NCBI GenBank assembly: GCA_903970305.1
Contig: CAJCID010000158.1
Span: 1 to 49,343, forward strand
Direction: 5' to 3'
Source of the DNA: Rhodospirillales bacterium
Lineage (GTDB): Bacteria > Pseudomonadota > Gammaproteobacteria > Burkholderiales > Burkholderiaceae_D
Length of the DNA: 49,343 nt
Shown here in pieces: positions 9,341 through 17,493 of this stretch; position 1 is the first letter of the stretch, and each line of letters starts with the position of its first letter. Below the pieces are notes generated by a model. The model was not told the origin of the DNA. It worked only from the letters and a program-made list of their open reading frames with translations, and did not search any database. The translations under genes and the position numbers were made by a program.

Positions 9341-10039
9341 ATGGCGTACACGGCCGGCCTCGAATTGACGCTCGATGGCAGCGCCACGGTTTACTCCGAG
9401 CGCTACGGTGAATTTTTTCATAATCGCTTCGGGGCGAAGACTCAGGCGCGCCATGTGTTCCTCGAAGGCTCAATGATCCGCACCCACGCCACCTGGCGCG
9501 TGCTCGAGATCGGCTTCGGACTTGGATTGAACTTCCTGACGACGCTCCAGGAGGCGAACGCTCGCGGCAGAGCGCTCGACTACCGAGCCTTCGAGCTCGA
9601 CCCGCAGCCCCGCCACTTGCTTGAGAAGATCGGGCGCGACGAGCCGGCGGCGGCGGATCCACTCTGGCAGCAACTGCTCTTGGCCTGGCCCGCCGATGCG
9701 TCCAGAGGAGCCCGGCTAGACCTCCCCCGCGGCAAACATCGGCTTCAGGTCGACTTCGTCGATGCAAGCTCTGCGCCCTTGCCCATCTCCAGTGTCGACG
9801 CCATTTATCTGGACGGCTTCTCGCCCGGGGTCAATCCGGAACTCTGGACGAGCGGGTTCATTCTGAATCTGGCAGGGTCCCTCGCACCAGGCGGCTGGAT
9901 AGCGACCTATAGCGCAGCAGGCGCCGTGCGACGCGCCTTCGCCGAAGCAGGACTGCGCATCGAACGCTGCACGGGGCTCGCGGGCAAACGCGAGTGGCTC
10001 CGTGCCCAAAAGCCGCCACCGGGCTTGGCCACGCCATGA
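9341..10039 (+). CDS. mnmD: tRNA wobble-uridine methyltransferase MnmD (MnmC N-terminal half)
   Basis: A SAM-dependent methyltransferase of the DUF752/Methyltransf_30 family, 232 residues. It starts YTAGLELTLDGSATVYSERYGEFFHN, followed by the SAM-binding VLEIGFGLGLNFL. The later YLDGFSPGVNPELWT corresponds to the family's 'lDgFaPa.npelW' motif. In E. coli this activity (nm5s2U to mnm5s2U at U34) is the N-terminal domain of bifunctional MnmC. Here it is a free-standing protein whose stop overlaps the start of the FAD half (ATGA at 10036-10039). It lies 8 bases behind lysS, which makes sense because tRNA-Lys is a substrate of this pathway. Confidence 0.9.
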   Translation: MAYTAGLELTLDGSATVYSERYGEFFHNRFGAKTQARHVFLEGSMIRTHATWRVLEIGFGLGLNFLTTLQEANARGRALDYRAFELDPQPRHLLEKIGRDEPAAADPLWQQLLLAWPADASRGARLDLPRGKHRLQVDFVDASSAPLPISSVDAIYLDGFSPGVNPELWTSGFILNLAGSLAPGGWIATYSAAGAVRRAFAEAGLRIERCTGLAGKREWLRAQKPPPGLATP

Positions 10040-11010
10040 GTGCCCGCTCCCAGCCGGGCGCAGGGCGTACGGCCGACGTACTCATCGTCGGGGCCGGAAT
10101 CGCCGGGTCCTCGGCGGCCTACTTTGCCGCCAAGCGAGGACGAAGCTGCCTGGTCATCGATGCGGCAACGGACTGCGCGAGTACAGTGCCGACCGCGCTC
10201 ATCAATCCGGTGCGCGGCTTTCTTGCGCGCTGTAGCGAAGAGGATCTGGAGGGCGCAAAGGCGAGCTTCGCGCTGATTGACAGCCTCGCCAAGGAAGGCC
10301 ACGACATCAAGGCCGGGCGCGGACTGTGGCGGCCGGTTCCCACGGCCGAGCAGCGCGATCTCTGGGCGGCCGAGTTGCCCGCTGCCATGCCGCACCGCTG
10401 GGCCGACGCGACGGGCCTATCTGGTGTGCTCCGGGGTCATTGGATCGCCGCGCTCTATCTTCCCGAATCCGGCTGGGTCGATACGGCCTCCTTCCTTGGC
10501 GCGCTGCGCAAGGCCAGTCGTGCGGAGTTCGTCACTGGCGAGGTCGCGCGCGTCGATGTCGCCCAGTCGATGGTCGTGTTGCAAGGAGGCGAGAAGATCA
10601 CCGGCCGAACGCTCCTGTGGTGCGGAGGCGCCTACGGGGCGGCCCGTATCGCCAAGGGAGCACGCTTTCGTCCCGGCAGTGTGCTGGTTGCCGCCGAGAG
10701 AATCTTCGACGAAGCGCTCTCCTACGGCCTGTATTGCGCGCCGCACAGCACGGGCAGCGTCGTGGGCTCGACGACCGAGCCCCAGTACGTGAACTACCCG
10801 CCTGCATGGGACGAAGAGCAGCCCTTAAAGCGCCTCGTCGGTCGGGCGCGCGGCATCTTTCAAGAAGAGCTGTCGGTCACCGCCGCCTGGCGCGGCGTGC
10901 GTCTCGAGTCGGCAGAGCTGACAGCGGGTCTGGACTGCCTCGGACCGTTCGGATCGCGTGGCTATCTGCTCGCGCCCAAGGCGGCCCGGTGCTGGGCCGA
11001 TCGGTTATAG
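10036..11010 (+). CDS. FAD-dependent oxidoreductase, MnmC C-terminal-half homologue
   Basis: A 324-residue DAO-type flavoprotein. The N-terminus carries the dinucleotide motif VLIVGAGIAGSSAAYFAAKRG. The middle has LYLPESGWVDTASFLGAL, resembling the 'gwv.P..lc.aLl' stretch of MnmC. The end, FGSRGYLLAPKAA, matches the usual 'GsRGl..APl.a' ending. In E. coli the C-terminal domain of MnmC removes the carboxymethyl group from cmnm5(s2)U34; overlap with mnmD argues for the same role here. It is shorter than the roughly 400-residue E. coli domain, so some insertions are missing. I chose ATG 10036 over an upstream in-frame ATG because of the ATGA overlap. A generic glycine-oxidase-like function cannot be excluded. 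Confidence 0.78.
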   Translation: MSARSQPGAGRTADVLIVGAGIAGSSAAYFAAKRGRSCLVIDAATDCASTVPTALINPVRGFLARCSEEDLEGAKASFALIDSLAKEGHDIKAGRGLWRPVPTAEQRDLWAAELPAAMPHRWADATGLSGVLRGHWIAALYLPESGWVDTASFLGALRKASRAEFVTGEVARVDVAQSMVVLQGGEKITGRTLLWCGGAYGAARIAKGARFRPGSVLVAAERIFDEALSYGLYCAPHSTGSVVGSTTEPQYVNYPPAWDEEQPLKRLVGRARGIFQEELSVTAAWRGVRLESAELTAGLDCLGPFGSRGYLLAPKAARCWADRL

Positions 11011-11077
11011 CACAAGCCGATCGGCTATTTTTCCAGAATCGTCTTTGGAAAGTCCCCACGTCGTCTGGAGTGCAGCC

Positions 11078-12151
11078 ATGCACAGTCCCGAACCGCAGCA
11101 TCTGGCCGAGGCTCTCGGCTTCGCCCGGACCCACGAGACACCCTGGACTCGTGACCCAGAGCGCGAGCCCCTGCGCTTTGGCATCCACCATGAAGATCCG
11201 CCGCCCTGGAACCGTTTGCGCGGTCCGGTCCACGAGCGCGGGCCGTGCAGTGGCGTCATCTGGCAGCGCGGCACTGAAATCGCGGCATGGGGCGAGCCGG
11301 CGCGCTCTGACCAGACGTTTAGTGTAGCGAAGACGTGCCTGGCGCTTTTGGCCGGCGTCGCCCAGCGCCGGGGGCTCTTACCCGATGTCGATCGGCCCGT
11401 GTCGGCACAGCTTCCTGGCATTGGCTTTGACACTCCGCATAACGCGCCCATCATCTGGCGCCACCTGCTCGAGCAGACCAGCGAATGGGAAGGCACCTGC
11501 TTCGGTCTACCGGATCAAGTCGATCGCTGGCGCAAAGTGCCGCAGGATCCGCGCCCGGCCAGCGGTCCGAAGGGCGGGAACCGCCAGTTGCAACCCCCCG
11601 GTACCTACTGGGAATACAACGACGTACGCATTAACCAGTTCTCGCTTGCGCTCTTGCACCTGTTCCGCGAGCCTTTGCAGGAGGTGATGAAGAAGGAATT
11701 GTTGGAGCCACTAGGCGCGCGAGACGACTTTCGCTGGGAAGGCTACGATGATGCCTGGGTCACGCTGGATGGCCGCGCATTGCCTTCGGTACCGGGCGGA
11801 ACGCACTGGGGCGGCGGTATCTCCATTAGCGCGCGCGACTTGGCCCGTCTTGGCCAGTTGCTGTTGGACGGCGGCAGAAACAACGGGCAATCGCTTCTGT
11901 TGCCGCGCTGGGTCCAGTCCATGGGTACACCTTGTGCAATTGCGCCGTTCTACGGCTGGCTGGTGTGGCTGAACCACGAAGCTCGACTGTTCAAAGGATT
12001 ATCGGCGCGTACGATGTTCATGCAAGGCGCCGGTGGCCATATAGTCTGGGTCGACCCGGATCTGCAGTCGGTCGTGGTGACGCGCTGGCTGGACCCTGCG
12101 CATCAGGCGCGCTTCATCGGGATCACAGCGCGAGTCCTGCGCGGGGACTGA
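11078..12151 (+). CDS. Serine hydrolase, class C beta-lactamase family
   Basis: A 357-residue member of the serine beta-lactamase / penicillin-binding-protein-like fold. The nucleophile motif SxxK is SVAK (in DQTFSVAKTCLALLAGV), the second motif YxN is YND (TYWEYNDVRINQFS), and a GGH in MQGAGGHIVWVDPD probably stands in for the KTG triad. No export signal is seen after the chosen ATG (MHSPEPQHLAE), so it may be cytoplasmic, unlike true beta-lactamases. ATG 11078 has CTGGAG upstream; an earlier in-frame ATG lies inside the previous gene. Such proteins act as esterases, amidases or peptidases; the substrate is unknown. Confidence 0.8.
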   Translation: MHSPEPQHLAEALGFARTHETPWTRDPEREPLRFGIHHEDPPPWNRLRGPVHERGPCSGVIWQRGTEIAAWGEPARSDQTFSVAKTCLALLAGVAQRRGLLPDVDRPVSAQLPGIGFDTPHNAPIIWRHLLEQTSEWEGTCFGLPDQVDRWRKVPQDPRPASGPKGGNRQLQPPGTYWEYNDVRINQFSLALLHLFREPLQEVMKKELLEPLGARDDFRWEGYDDAWVTLDGRALPSVPGGTHWGGGISISARDLARLGQLLLDGGRNNGQSLLLPRWVQSMGTPCAIAPFYGWLVWLNHEARLFKGLSARTMFMQGAGGHIVWVDPDLQSVVVTRWLDPAHQARFIGITARVLRGD

Positions 12152-12435
12152 CGCGGCGTGCCTTCGGCCGCGGCTGCTCTGTCGCGTCTAGCAGCCGCTG
12201 ACGTTCCGGCAAAGCGTCCGCCATGTCACAGAGGCTGTGCGCTCAGCCAAATCGTGATCGATGCGGCGTCCAAACTGCGCAAGTTCACGAGGCTGGAAAC
12301 GCGAGGCTAGAAGGTTCCGGCAGTTCTTCCCTCGGTGTTACCCTAGCGGCGTGTGTTGTGGCTCACTGTACCGAAAGATCGTCGCAACGAGTGCGCCATC
12401 GAACAAGTTCAAATCAACTCCTCAATCGAAATCAC

Positions 12436-12993
12436 ATGCGCCAACCTGTCGAACTGAAAAAGGCCTATCGTCTCCTCAACCATGGCCCAACCGTGCTCGT
12501 CTCCAGTGCGCACGCCGGACAGCAAAACGTCATGGCGGCGGCCTGGAACATGGCGCGCGATTTCGAGCCTGCCAAGGTCTGCGTGGTCATCGACAAGACT
12601 ACCCATACTCGCGCATTGGTCGAGGCGTCGGGTGAGTTTGCACTGAATATCCCGGATCGCTCGCTGGCCGATTCGACTGTCGCAGTGGGCGACTGCTCAG
12701 GCAGGGATACGAACAAGTTCGAGAAGTTTGGCCTTGCCACATTTGCGTCAGAAAAGATTGCCGCACCGCTCTTGGGAGGTTGCGTCGGCTGGCTCGAATG
12801 CAAGGTGATCCCGGAGCCCCACAACCAGCAGCGCTATGACCTCTTCATCGGCGAAGTGGTTGCGGCCTGGGCCGACTCCGCGGATTTCAGTGAAGGCCAC
12901 TGGCACTTTCCGCCGGGGCGTGCAAGATCGATTCACTATATCGCGGGTGGGACATTTTTCGAGACCGGCGATGAGTTCACGGTCGGCAAGTGA
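12436..12993 (+). CDS. Flavin reductase-like (FMN-binding split barrel) protein
   Basis: A 185-residue protein of the flavin reductase domain family. It begins RQPVELKKAYRLLNHGPTVLVSSAH, then NVMAAAWNM, then a 'aLvEasGEFALNIPD' stretch, all typical of the NAD(P)H:flavin oxidoreductase split barrel that binds FMN. Such enzymes supply reduced flavin to partner oxygenases or act alone. The start is inferred by homology; the ribosome-binding site is weak. It lies 59 bases before the epoxide hydrolase on the same strand. About 280 bases of apparently non-coding sequence precede it (12152-12435), in which I recognised no element. Confidence 0.82.
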   Translation: MRQPVELKKAYRLLNHGPTVLVSSAHAGQQNVMAAAWNMARDFEPAKVCVVIDKTTHTRALVEASGEFALNIPDRSLADSTVAVGDCSGRDTNKFEKFGLATFASEKIAAPLLGGCVGWLECKVIPEPHNQQRYDLFIGEVVAAWADSADFSEGHWHFPPGRARSIHYIAGGTFFETGDEFTVGK

Positions 12994-13052
12994 CTCATCA
13001 ACCGCGTCGGCATTGCAGTGGCGCCGTCCAAAGAACCAAGGTGAAACCCATC

Positions 13053-14225
13053 ATGGCGAGTGCGGCTAAACCATTCCAGCTGAACGTTGCGCAAGCTGCG
13101 CTCGACGATCTCGTCGAGCGTCTTGCGCGCACGCGATTTCCGGAGCAGATTCCTGGTCTGCCCTGGGCATTCGGTGCCGATGTCCCCTACCTGGAAGAGC
13201 TCGTCAACTACTGGCAGACGAGCTTCGATTGGCGTGCGCAGGAGGCTCGGCTGAATGCCTTTGCGCAGTTCAAGGTGCCTTTGCATGGCATTGAGCTGCA
13301 CTACCTGCATGTAAAAGGCAATGGACCGAAGCCCTATCCCTTGTTGCTCTCGCACGGCTGGCCAGGATCGGTGTTCGAATTTCTCGAGATCATCCCGCGC
13401 CTGACTGATCCTGCACGATTCGGCGGTGACCCGGCCGACGCGTTCACGGTGGTTGCCCCGTCGCTGCCGGGCTATGGGTTGTCGTTCGCGCCCGGCCAAG
13501 AGCGCTTCAGCGTGGAAATGATTGCGGACTGTTTTGCGGATCTGATGACCGAGGAACTCGGATACGGGCGGTTTGGCGCGCAGGGCGGCGATTGGGGCGC
13601 CTCGATCACATCGCGTCTGGGCGCCGTACACCCCGACAAGCTGATCGGGATCCACCTGAACCTGCTTGCCGTGCGGCGCGACCCCAAGATGCTGACGAAC
13701 CCGACCCCTGACGAGCAGAAATTTCTCGGTGAACTCGAACACTGGATCAAGGAGGAGACAGGCTACCAGTGGATCCAGGGTACGCGGCCCCAGACGCTGG
13801 CGTTCGGACTGAGCGACTCTCCGGCGGGTCTTGCGGCATGGATCGTTGAGAAATTCCGGGCTTGGTCCGATTGCGGGGGCGACTTGGAAAGCGTCTTCAC
13901 GAAAGATGAGCTCCTCGCCAATATCAGCCTCTACTGGTTCACGGGCGCCATCAGCTCCTCCTTCTGGCCCTATTACGCGCGCCTGCACGGACCCTGGCCG
14001 ATACCCGATACCGGGGTGAGCGTACCCATGGGCTATGCAGAATTTCCCCGGGAAATCCTGCGCCCACCGCGGTCGGTCGCCGGGAAGGTGTATACCGACA
14101 TCCGCCGCTGGACCGCGATGCCCAAAGGCGGTCACTTCGCTGCCATGGAGCAGCCTGATGCCCTCGCGCGTGAAATCGTCGAGTTCTTTCGCCCGCTCCG
14201 GCCACGCTACGCCGAAGCATCTTGA
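13053..14225 (+). CDS. Epoxide hydrolase (EHN plus alpha/beta hydrolase)
   Basis: A 390-residue epoxide hydrolase of the microsomal-like family. The N-terminal EHN segment (FQLNVAQAALDDLVERLARTRFPEQ) is followed by the catalytic fold. It has the oxyanion motif HGWPGSVFEF, the nucleophile Asp in GAQGGDWGA, and the catalytic His near the end in KGGHFAAMEQP. It hydrolyses epoxides to diols; the natural substrate is not evident. The ATG at 13053 is preceded by AAGGTG at good distance. A longer frame from 12990 would overlap the previous stop and adds a non-conserved leader. Neighbouring flavin reductase suggests a small detoxification or catabolic cluster, but no oxygenase is present. Confidence 0.9.
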   Translation: MASAAKPFQLNVAQAALDDLVERLARTRFPEQIPGLPWAFGADVPYLEELVNYWQTSFDWRAQEARLNAFAQFKVPLHGIELHYLHVKGNGPKPYPLLLSHGWPGSVFEFLEIIPRLTDPARFGGDPADAFTVVAPSLPGYGLSFAPGQERFSVEMIADCFADLMTEELGYGRFGAQGGDWGASITSRLGAVHPDKLIGIHLNLLAVRRDPKMLTNPTPDEQKFLGELEHWIKEETGYQWIQGTRPQTLAFGLSDSPAGLAAWIVEKFRAWSDCGGDLESVFTKDELLANISLYWFTGAISSSFWPYYARLHGPWPIPDTGVSVPMGYAEFPREILRPPRSVAGKVYTDIRRWTAMPKGGHFAAMEQPDALAREIVEFFRPLRPRYAEAS

Positions 14226-14542
14226 GCCTGGCGACGATGGGGCGGCTTGGGAGAACGCGGTCCACTCCGCAATATCGGCTTCGATCGCGAGTTTTGACGC
14301 TCTATGATGGGGACCCTTACCGGGCGCGAATTCAGCTCCAGCTGCCCGATCTTGAGCCCAGCGGGGCACTCGGACACCCGAGAGGCCTCATGCGCGATCT
14401 TCCCGAGAATGGCGGCCATCGCGGTGCCGAAGGTTTGCTCGCATCTCGCGCGAAATGCGTCTGCGGTCGTTCCGGCGGGCTCCCACCCCTCATCGTTCCT
14501 ATGACTGAGGACCTCACGATAGAGATTCGGAAGGTTCTCCAT
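14207..14542 (-). CDS. Small hypothetical protein behind the NAD-kinase-like gene
   Basis: A possible 111-residue protein that I do not recognise. It begins MENLPNLYREVLSHRNDEGW and contains a helix-like stretch CEQTFGTAMAAILGKIAHEA. Codon third positions are G/C-rich over the first 80 or so codons, as in real genes here, but the last 30 residues are low-complexity and basic and overlap the epoxide hydrolase stop by 19 bases. It follows the NAD-kinase-like gene by 55 bases on the same strand and could be the third gene of that operon. No good ribosome-binding site is visible, so it may equally be non-coding. Confidence 0.35.
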   Translation of the reverse strand: MENLPNLYREVLSHRNDEGWEPAGTTADAFRARCEQTFGTAMAAILGKIAHEASRVSECPAGLKIGQLELNSRPVRVPIIERQNSRSKPILRSGPRSPKPPHRRQAQDASA

Positions 14543-14597
14543 ATACCCGTCGGACCCACCGCACGGCCGCTCGAGCAACCCTCCAGGATATTCAACA

Positions 14598-15533
14598 CTA
14601 CACGACCAATCGTCCGCGCGAATCCGCGACCGTGATCGTTGCCTCAAGCCCCGCCGTAAAGCGCAAAAAGTCGCTCTCCATCCCATCGGAGAAGATGACA
14701 CCGTTCTCGGGCATGCGCGATCTCAGCTTGAGTGGTTCTTCGCCGCCCACGTGTCCGTAGAGCAGCTGCGCCTGCGATGACTTGCTGGGAAATGGCTCCC
14801 GGACAGCGAATGTGAGGTACGGGGCATCCCAGGGCTCGGGCCGATATCCAACCGATTGTTCGCTGGCGTAAAGGGCGTTCGCGATGCCGATTGAGCCTGT
14901 GACGACGCTCTTCATCCACGCTGTGGATCCAAGACCTGTCGAGACGATGATCCCCGATGACGACTGAAACTCCGAACGTTGCCCGAGTTCAATCTCATAC
15001 AGTGCCGACGTGTGGGACCTTGGCCCGATGAAGAGATCGTTGGCGGCCTTGAGCGTCTGGCCGTCGGAGAGTCGCGCCTCGGCCATGGTGATGCTCTTGG
15101 TCGCACGGCGCTCGTTGGCCACTTCTCTAAGCAGTGCCGGCAACGCGCCCGGCTCGAACGGCAGCAACACTCCATCCCAGCGACCGGCTTCGGGGTTCAC
15201 ACCGATTAAAGGCTGTCCATCGAGGTATTTCATCGTGTTCGCGACAAGACCGTCCTGCCCCAGAGCCACGACGATATCGTCGCTGGCAAAGACCATGTTG
15301 GGAAGGTACGCGCGATCGACGATCTGGTAGCGTCCCCAGATCTGCAATGCCTCGATCGTGACCTTAAGGCTCGCGGCGTAGGCCGCGTTCTCTTGCAGAT
15401 AGTCGGAGAAATCGGCCCCGAGGTGCTCGATGTAAAAGCGCGCCTGGGCAAGGGTGTGGTAGCGCGCCACGAGTTCGTCGAGCCTCGTACGGCGCGTGAT
15501 GAGCACGACCTTGCGTTCACTTGGTGCGCTCAC
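14598..15533 (-). CDS. NAD(+)/NADH kinase-like protein, divergent
   Basis: A 311-residue protein of the ATP-NAD kinase superfamily. The hallmark GGDGT nucleotide motif appears as GQDGL (IVVALGQDGLVANTMKYLDGQPLIGVNPE), keeping the key Asp. The second hallmark, usually STPTGSTAY, appears as VSTGLGSTAWMKSV. Length and layout resemble the divergent NADK branch rather than canonical NadK. It would phosphorylate NAD(H) to NADP(H) or bind a related dinucleotide. The start overlaps the end of the SPFH gene by 17 bases, so the two are an operon. Context (NrtR-type regulator and palindromes in front of the operon) supports an NAD-linked role. Catalytic competence is uncertain because of the altered motif. 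Confidence 0.8.
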   Translation of the reverse strand: MSAPSERKVVLITRRTRLDELVARYHTLAQARFYIEHLGADFSDYLQENAAYAASLKVTIEALQIWGRYQIVDRAYLPNMVFASDDIVVALGQDGLVANTMKYLDGQPLIGVNPEAGRWDGVLLPFEPGALPALLREVANERRATKSITMAEARLSDGQTLKAANDLFIGPRSHTSALYEIELGQRSEFQSSSGIIVSTGLGSTAWMKSVVTGSIGIANALYASEQSVGYRPEPWDAPYLTFAVREPFPSKSSQAQLLYGHVGGEEPLKLRSRMPENGVIFSDGMESDFLRFTAGLEATITVADSRGRLVV

Positions 15534-16584
15534 CGGACACTCCCCTCGCTTCTCCCCTCACCTCCGTTGATCCCGTCGCAGCGAGCAAGGACTGCAGGAG
15601 ATCGGAGGACATGTTGAACTGGCCGATTTTTTCGGCACGCTCGGCAATGCCCCCGAAGGCCTGTGCGATGAGCTGTCCTGGCTTCATTCCCACGGCGGCA
15701 AGCGCCTGAATCACACGCGGATCGGCCTTCTCGAGTGCGGCCATGACCGAGCCGACCCGGTGCGCCTCGGCCTGGGCGAGCGTGCGGCTGTTCTCCGCCT
15801 GGCCGATAACCAGATCCTTGCGCTTTTCCTCCAGACCGATGTCCGATGCCATCTGCTCTTCCCGGAGTTCGTTCTCCCGCCGCATCAGGGCAGCCTTGGC
15901 TTCCAACTGAGCCTCGCGCATCTGCCTCTTCTTCTCCTCGACCGCAATATCGGTGTCCAGTTCGTTTTGGCGGATCGCCCGCTCCTTCTCCACCGCAGCC
16001 ATGCGTCTCAGATAGACCGCATCGTCGGCGGCCTTCAGATTGGACTCCCGGGCCTCGGCCTCCAGAGCTCGGGCGATGTCTGGCGTCGGTTTGATCGAGA
16101 TGATCGATACGCCCAGGATATCCAGTCCGAGAGCCTCCATTTCGGGCTGCTTATCGAGCTCATGCTGGGCCGCGCGCGCAATCAGGGCCGAAGCGCGGAG
16201 GGCTTCTTTCAGAGGAAGTGCCTGGACCGCTTGCTGGACGATGACTTCGACCTGCATGGCCACCCGCTCGCCCAGCCGGGTGGGGTCTTCCGAGATATAG
16301 GTCTTGCCGCTCGCATCGAGCGAGAAGTCCATCATCGCTGCGGTACGACGTGGATCACCGATCCGATAGGTCACTTGGCCCTGCAGGGTGACGCTCTGAA
16401 AGTCGGCCGTCACGAGCGAAAGGATGAACGGGCGATCCTGGCTGGCCACCGGAACGGCGACCAGGGTCGTCGTGGGAGCATAGTAGAAGAAAGACTCGCC
16501 AGCGCCTTCGCGGACCGCCTTGCCTGCCCGGAACTGGATCAGGTGAGTCGTCGGTTGGGACTTGATGAAGCGGATTCCAAGCAT
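15517..16584 (-). CDS. SPFH/Band 7 domain protein with coiled-coil tail
   Basis: A 355-residue SPFH (stomatin/prohibitin/flotillin/HflK) protein, first gene of the operon. Residues 1-180 hold the SPFH core (LGIRFIKSQPTTHLIQFRAGKAVREGAG..., VTYRIGDPRR). Residues about 190-290 are highly charged and predicted coiled coil (EKERAIRQNELDTDIAVEEKK and onward). The tail contains the A/G-rich 'MKPGQLIAQAFGGIAERAEKIGQFN' typical of flotillin-like ends. No N-terminal transmembrane helix is visible, so membrane binding would be peripheral. ATG 16584 has a strong GGAGG at 16591-16595. Such proteins form oligomeric membrane scaffolds. Pairing with an NAD kinase homologue is unusual. Confidence 0.88.
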   Translation of the reverse strand: MLGIRFIKSQPTTHLIQFRAGKAVREGAGESFFYYAPTTTLVAVPVASQDRPFILSLVTADFQSVTLQGQVTYRIGDPRRTAAMMDFSLDASGKTYISEDPTRLGERVAMQVEVIVQQAVQALPLKEALRASALIARAAQHELDKQPEMEALGLDILGVSIISIKPTPDIARALEAEARESNLKAADDAVYLRRMAAVEKERAIRQNELDTDIAVEEKKRQMREAQLEAKAALMRRENELREEQMASDIGLEEKRKDLVIGQAENSRTLAQAEAHRVGSVMAALEKADPRVIQALAAVGMKPGQLIAQAFGGIAERAEKIGQFNMSSDLLQSLLAATGSTEVRGEARGVSGERTK

Positions 16585-16605
16585 GCTTGCCTCCTTCGGA
16601 TATTG

Positions 16606-16620
16606 GTTGTACAGTACAAC
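16606..16620. promoter_or_regulatory. Candidate NrtR operator 1
   Basis: Perfect interrupted palindrome GTTGTAC-A-GTACAAC in the 91-base gap between the divergent SPFH and nrtR-like genes. A second near-copy starts 23 bases further on, about two helical turns. NrtR-family regulators bind palindromes next to their own genes; binding to this one is inferred. Confidence 0.75.
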
Positions 16621-16628
16621 TTCTATAA

Positions 16629-16643
16629 GTTGTACAATACAAC
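16629..16643. promoter_or_regulatory. Candidate NrtR operator 2
   Basis: GTTGTAC-A-ATACAAC, one base different from operator 1, centre-to-centre distance 23 bases. It ends 32 bases before the nrtR-like start. Two sites on one helix face would allow cooperative control of both divergent operons. Confidence 0.72.
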
Positions 16644-16675
16644 CCCGAATCGCACCTGTCAAGGAAGAATGAACC

Positions 16676-17428
16676 ATGCGACCCAGAAAGCCAGCCAGCC
16701 ATCGGGCGACGCCCCTTCAGACACCCCCTTTCCCACTACCCTTCACCACTGTGGACGTGGTCATCTTTACCGTACGGGATGACGCGCTAGAGGTCCTGCT
16801 GGTGCAACGCGCTGAGTCCCCGGGAGAACCGTTCCCAGGGCGCTGGGCACTGCCGGGTGGATTCGTCCACCTGGAGCTAGATAGCACGCTCCTGGCCTGC
16901 GCCCGCCGGAAGCTGAAGGAGAAAACGGGCGTCGTCAGTCCTTATCTCGAACAGCTGGGAAGTTGGGGCAGTGCCACTCGCGACCCGCGCGGCTGGTCAG
17001 CTACCCATGTCTACTTCGCGCTCATTCCGACGGACCGTGTCACCCTTGCAGGCGGTGCCAACTCCGCGGATGTGGCGTGGTTTCGCATTGATGCGCTACC
17101 GCGCCATCCTGGACTCGGATTCGATCATGGAGAAATCCTCGAGGCGGCACTCGAGCGCCTGCGTAGCAAGGTGGAGTACACGTCTTTGCCGGCATTTATG
17201 CTCTGTCAGCCGTTCACCTTGCCGCAGCTCCAACGATGCTATGAGGTCATTCTTGGGCGAGCTGTCGACAAGAGCGCATTTCGCACGCGGATGCTCGCCG
17301 CAGAGTTTCTCGAGGAGGCTGGCTTTGTGGAGGGAGATTCGAATCGCCCGGCCATGGGTTACCGTCTACGGGACGCGAAAACACCCGTCGTCTTTCCGCG
17401 AACCTTCAGCCCGCGCGGCTCGGAATGA
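16676..17428 (+). CDS. nrtR: NrtR-family regulator (Nudix-like domain plus winged helix)
   Basis: A 250-residue transcription factor of the Nudix-related NrtR family, which senses ADP-ribose or NAD-derived ligands and represses NAD-metabolism genes. Residues 20-150 form the Nudix-like fold (VDVVIFTVRDDALEVLLVQRAESPGEPFPGRWALPGGFV). The part corresponding to the catalytic Nudix signature reads RKLKEKTGV instead of REhxEExGh, so two acidic residues are replaced by Lys and hydrolysis is unlikely. Residues 160-245 are the winged helix-turn-helix (PFTLPQLQRCYEVILGRAVDKSAFRTRMLA). AAGGA lies at suitable distance before the ATG. It is divergent from the SPFH-NADK operon, with two palindromes between, and is followed by a nicotinamidase-like gene. 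Confidence 0.88.
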   Translation: MRPRKPASHRATPLQTPPFPLPFTTVDVVIFTVRDDALEVLLVQRAESPGEPFPGRWALPGGFVHLELDSTLLACARRKLKEKTGVVSPYLEQLGSWGSATRDPRGWSATHVYFALIPTDRVTLAGGANSADVAWFRIDALPRHPGLGFDHGEILEAALERLRSKVEYTSLPAFMLCQPFTLPQLQRCYEVILGRAVDKSAFRTRMLAAEFLEEAGFVEGDSNRPAMGYRLRDAKTPVVFPRTFSPRGSE

Positions 17429-17493
17429 TCTTCGGCATGAACCCGTGCTGACCACTTCCACAGCCGATAACCACGCAGAATCGGAGGAGATCC

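Noticed and set aside
8532-9767. Minus-strand frame of 411 codons opposite lysS/mnmD
   Set aside because: Antisense of two recognised genes; composition typical of a shadow frame.
12936-14369. Minus-strand frame of 477 codons opposite the epoxide hydrolase
   Set aside because: Antisense of a well-recognised epoxide hydrolase; no recognisable domain.
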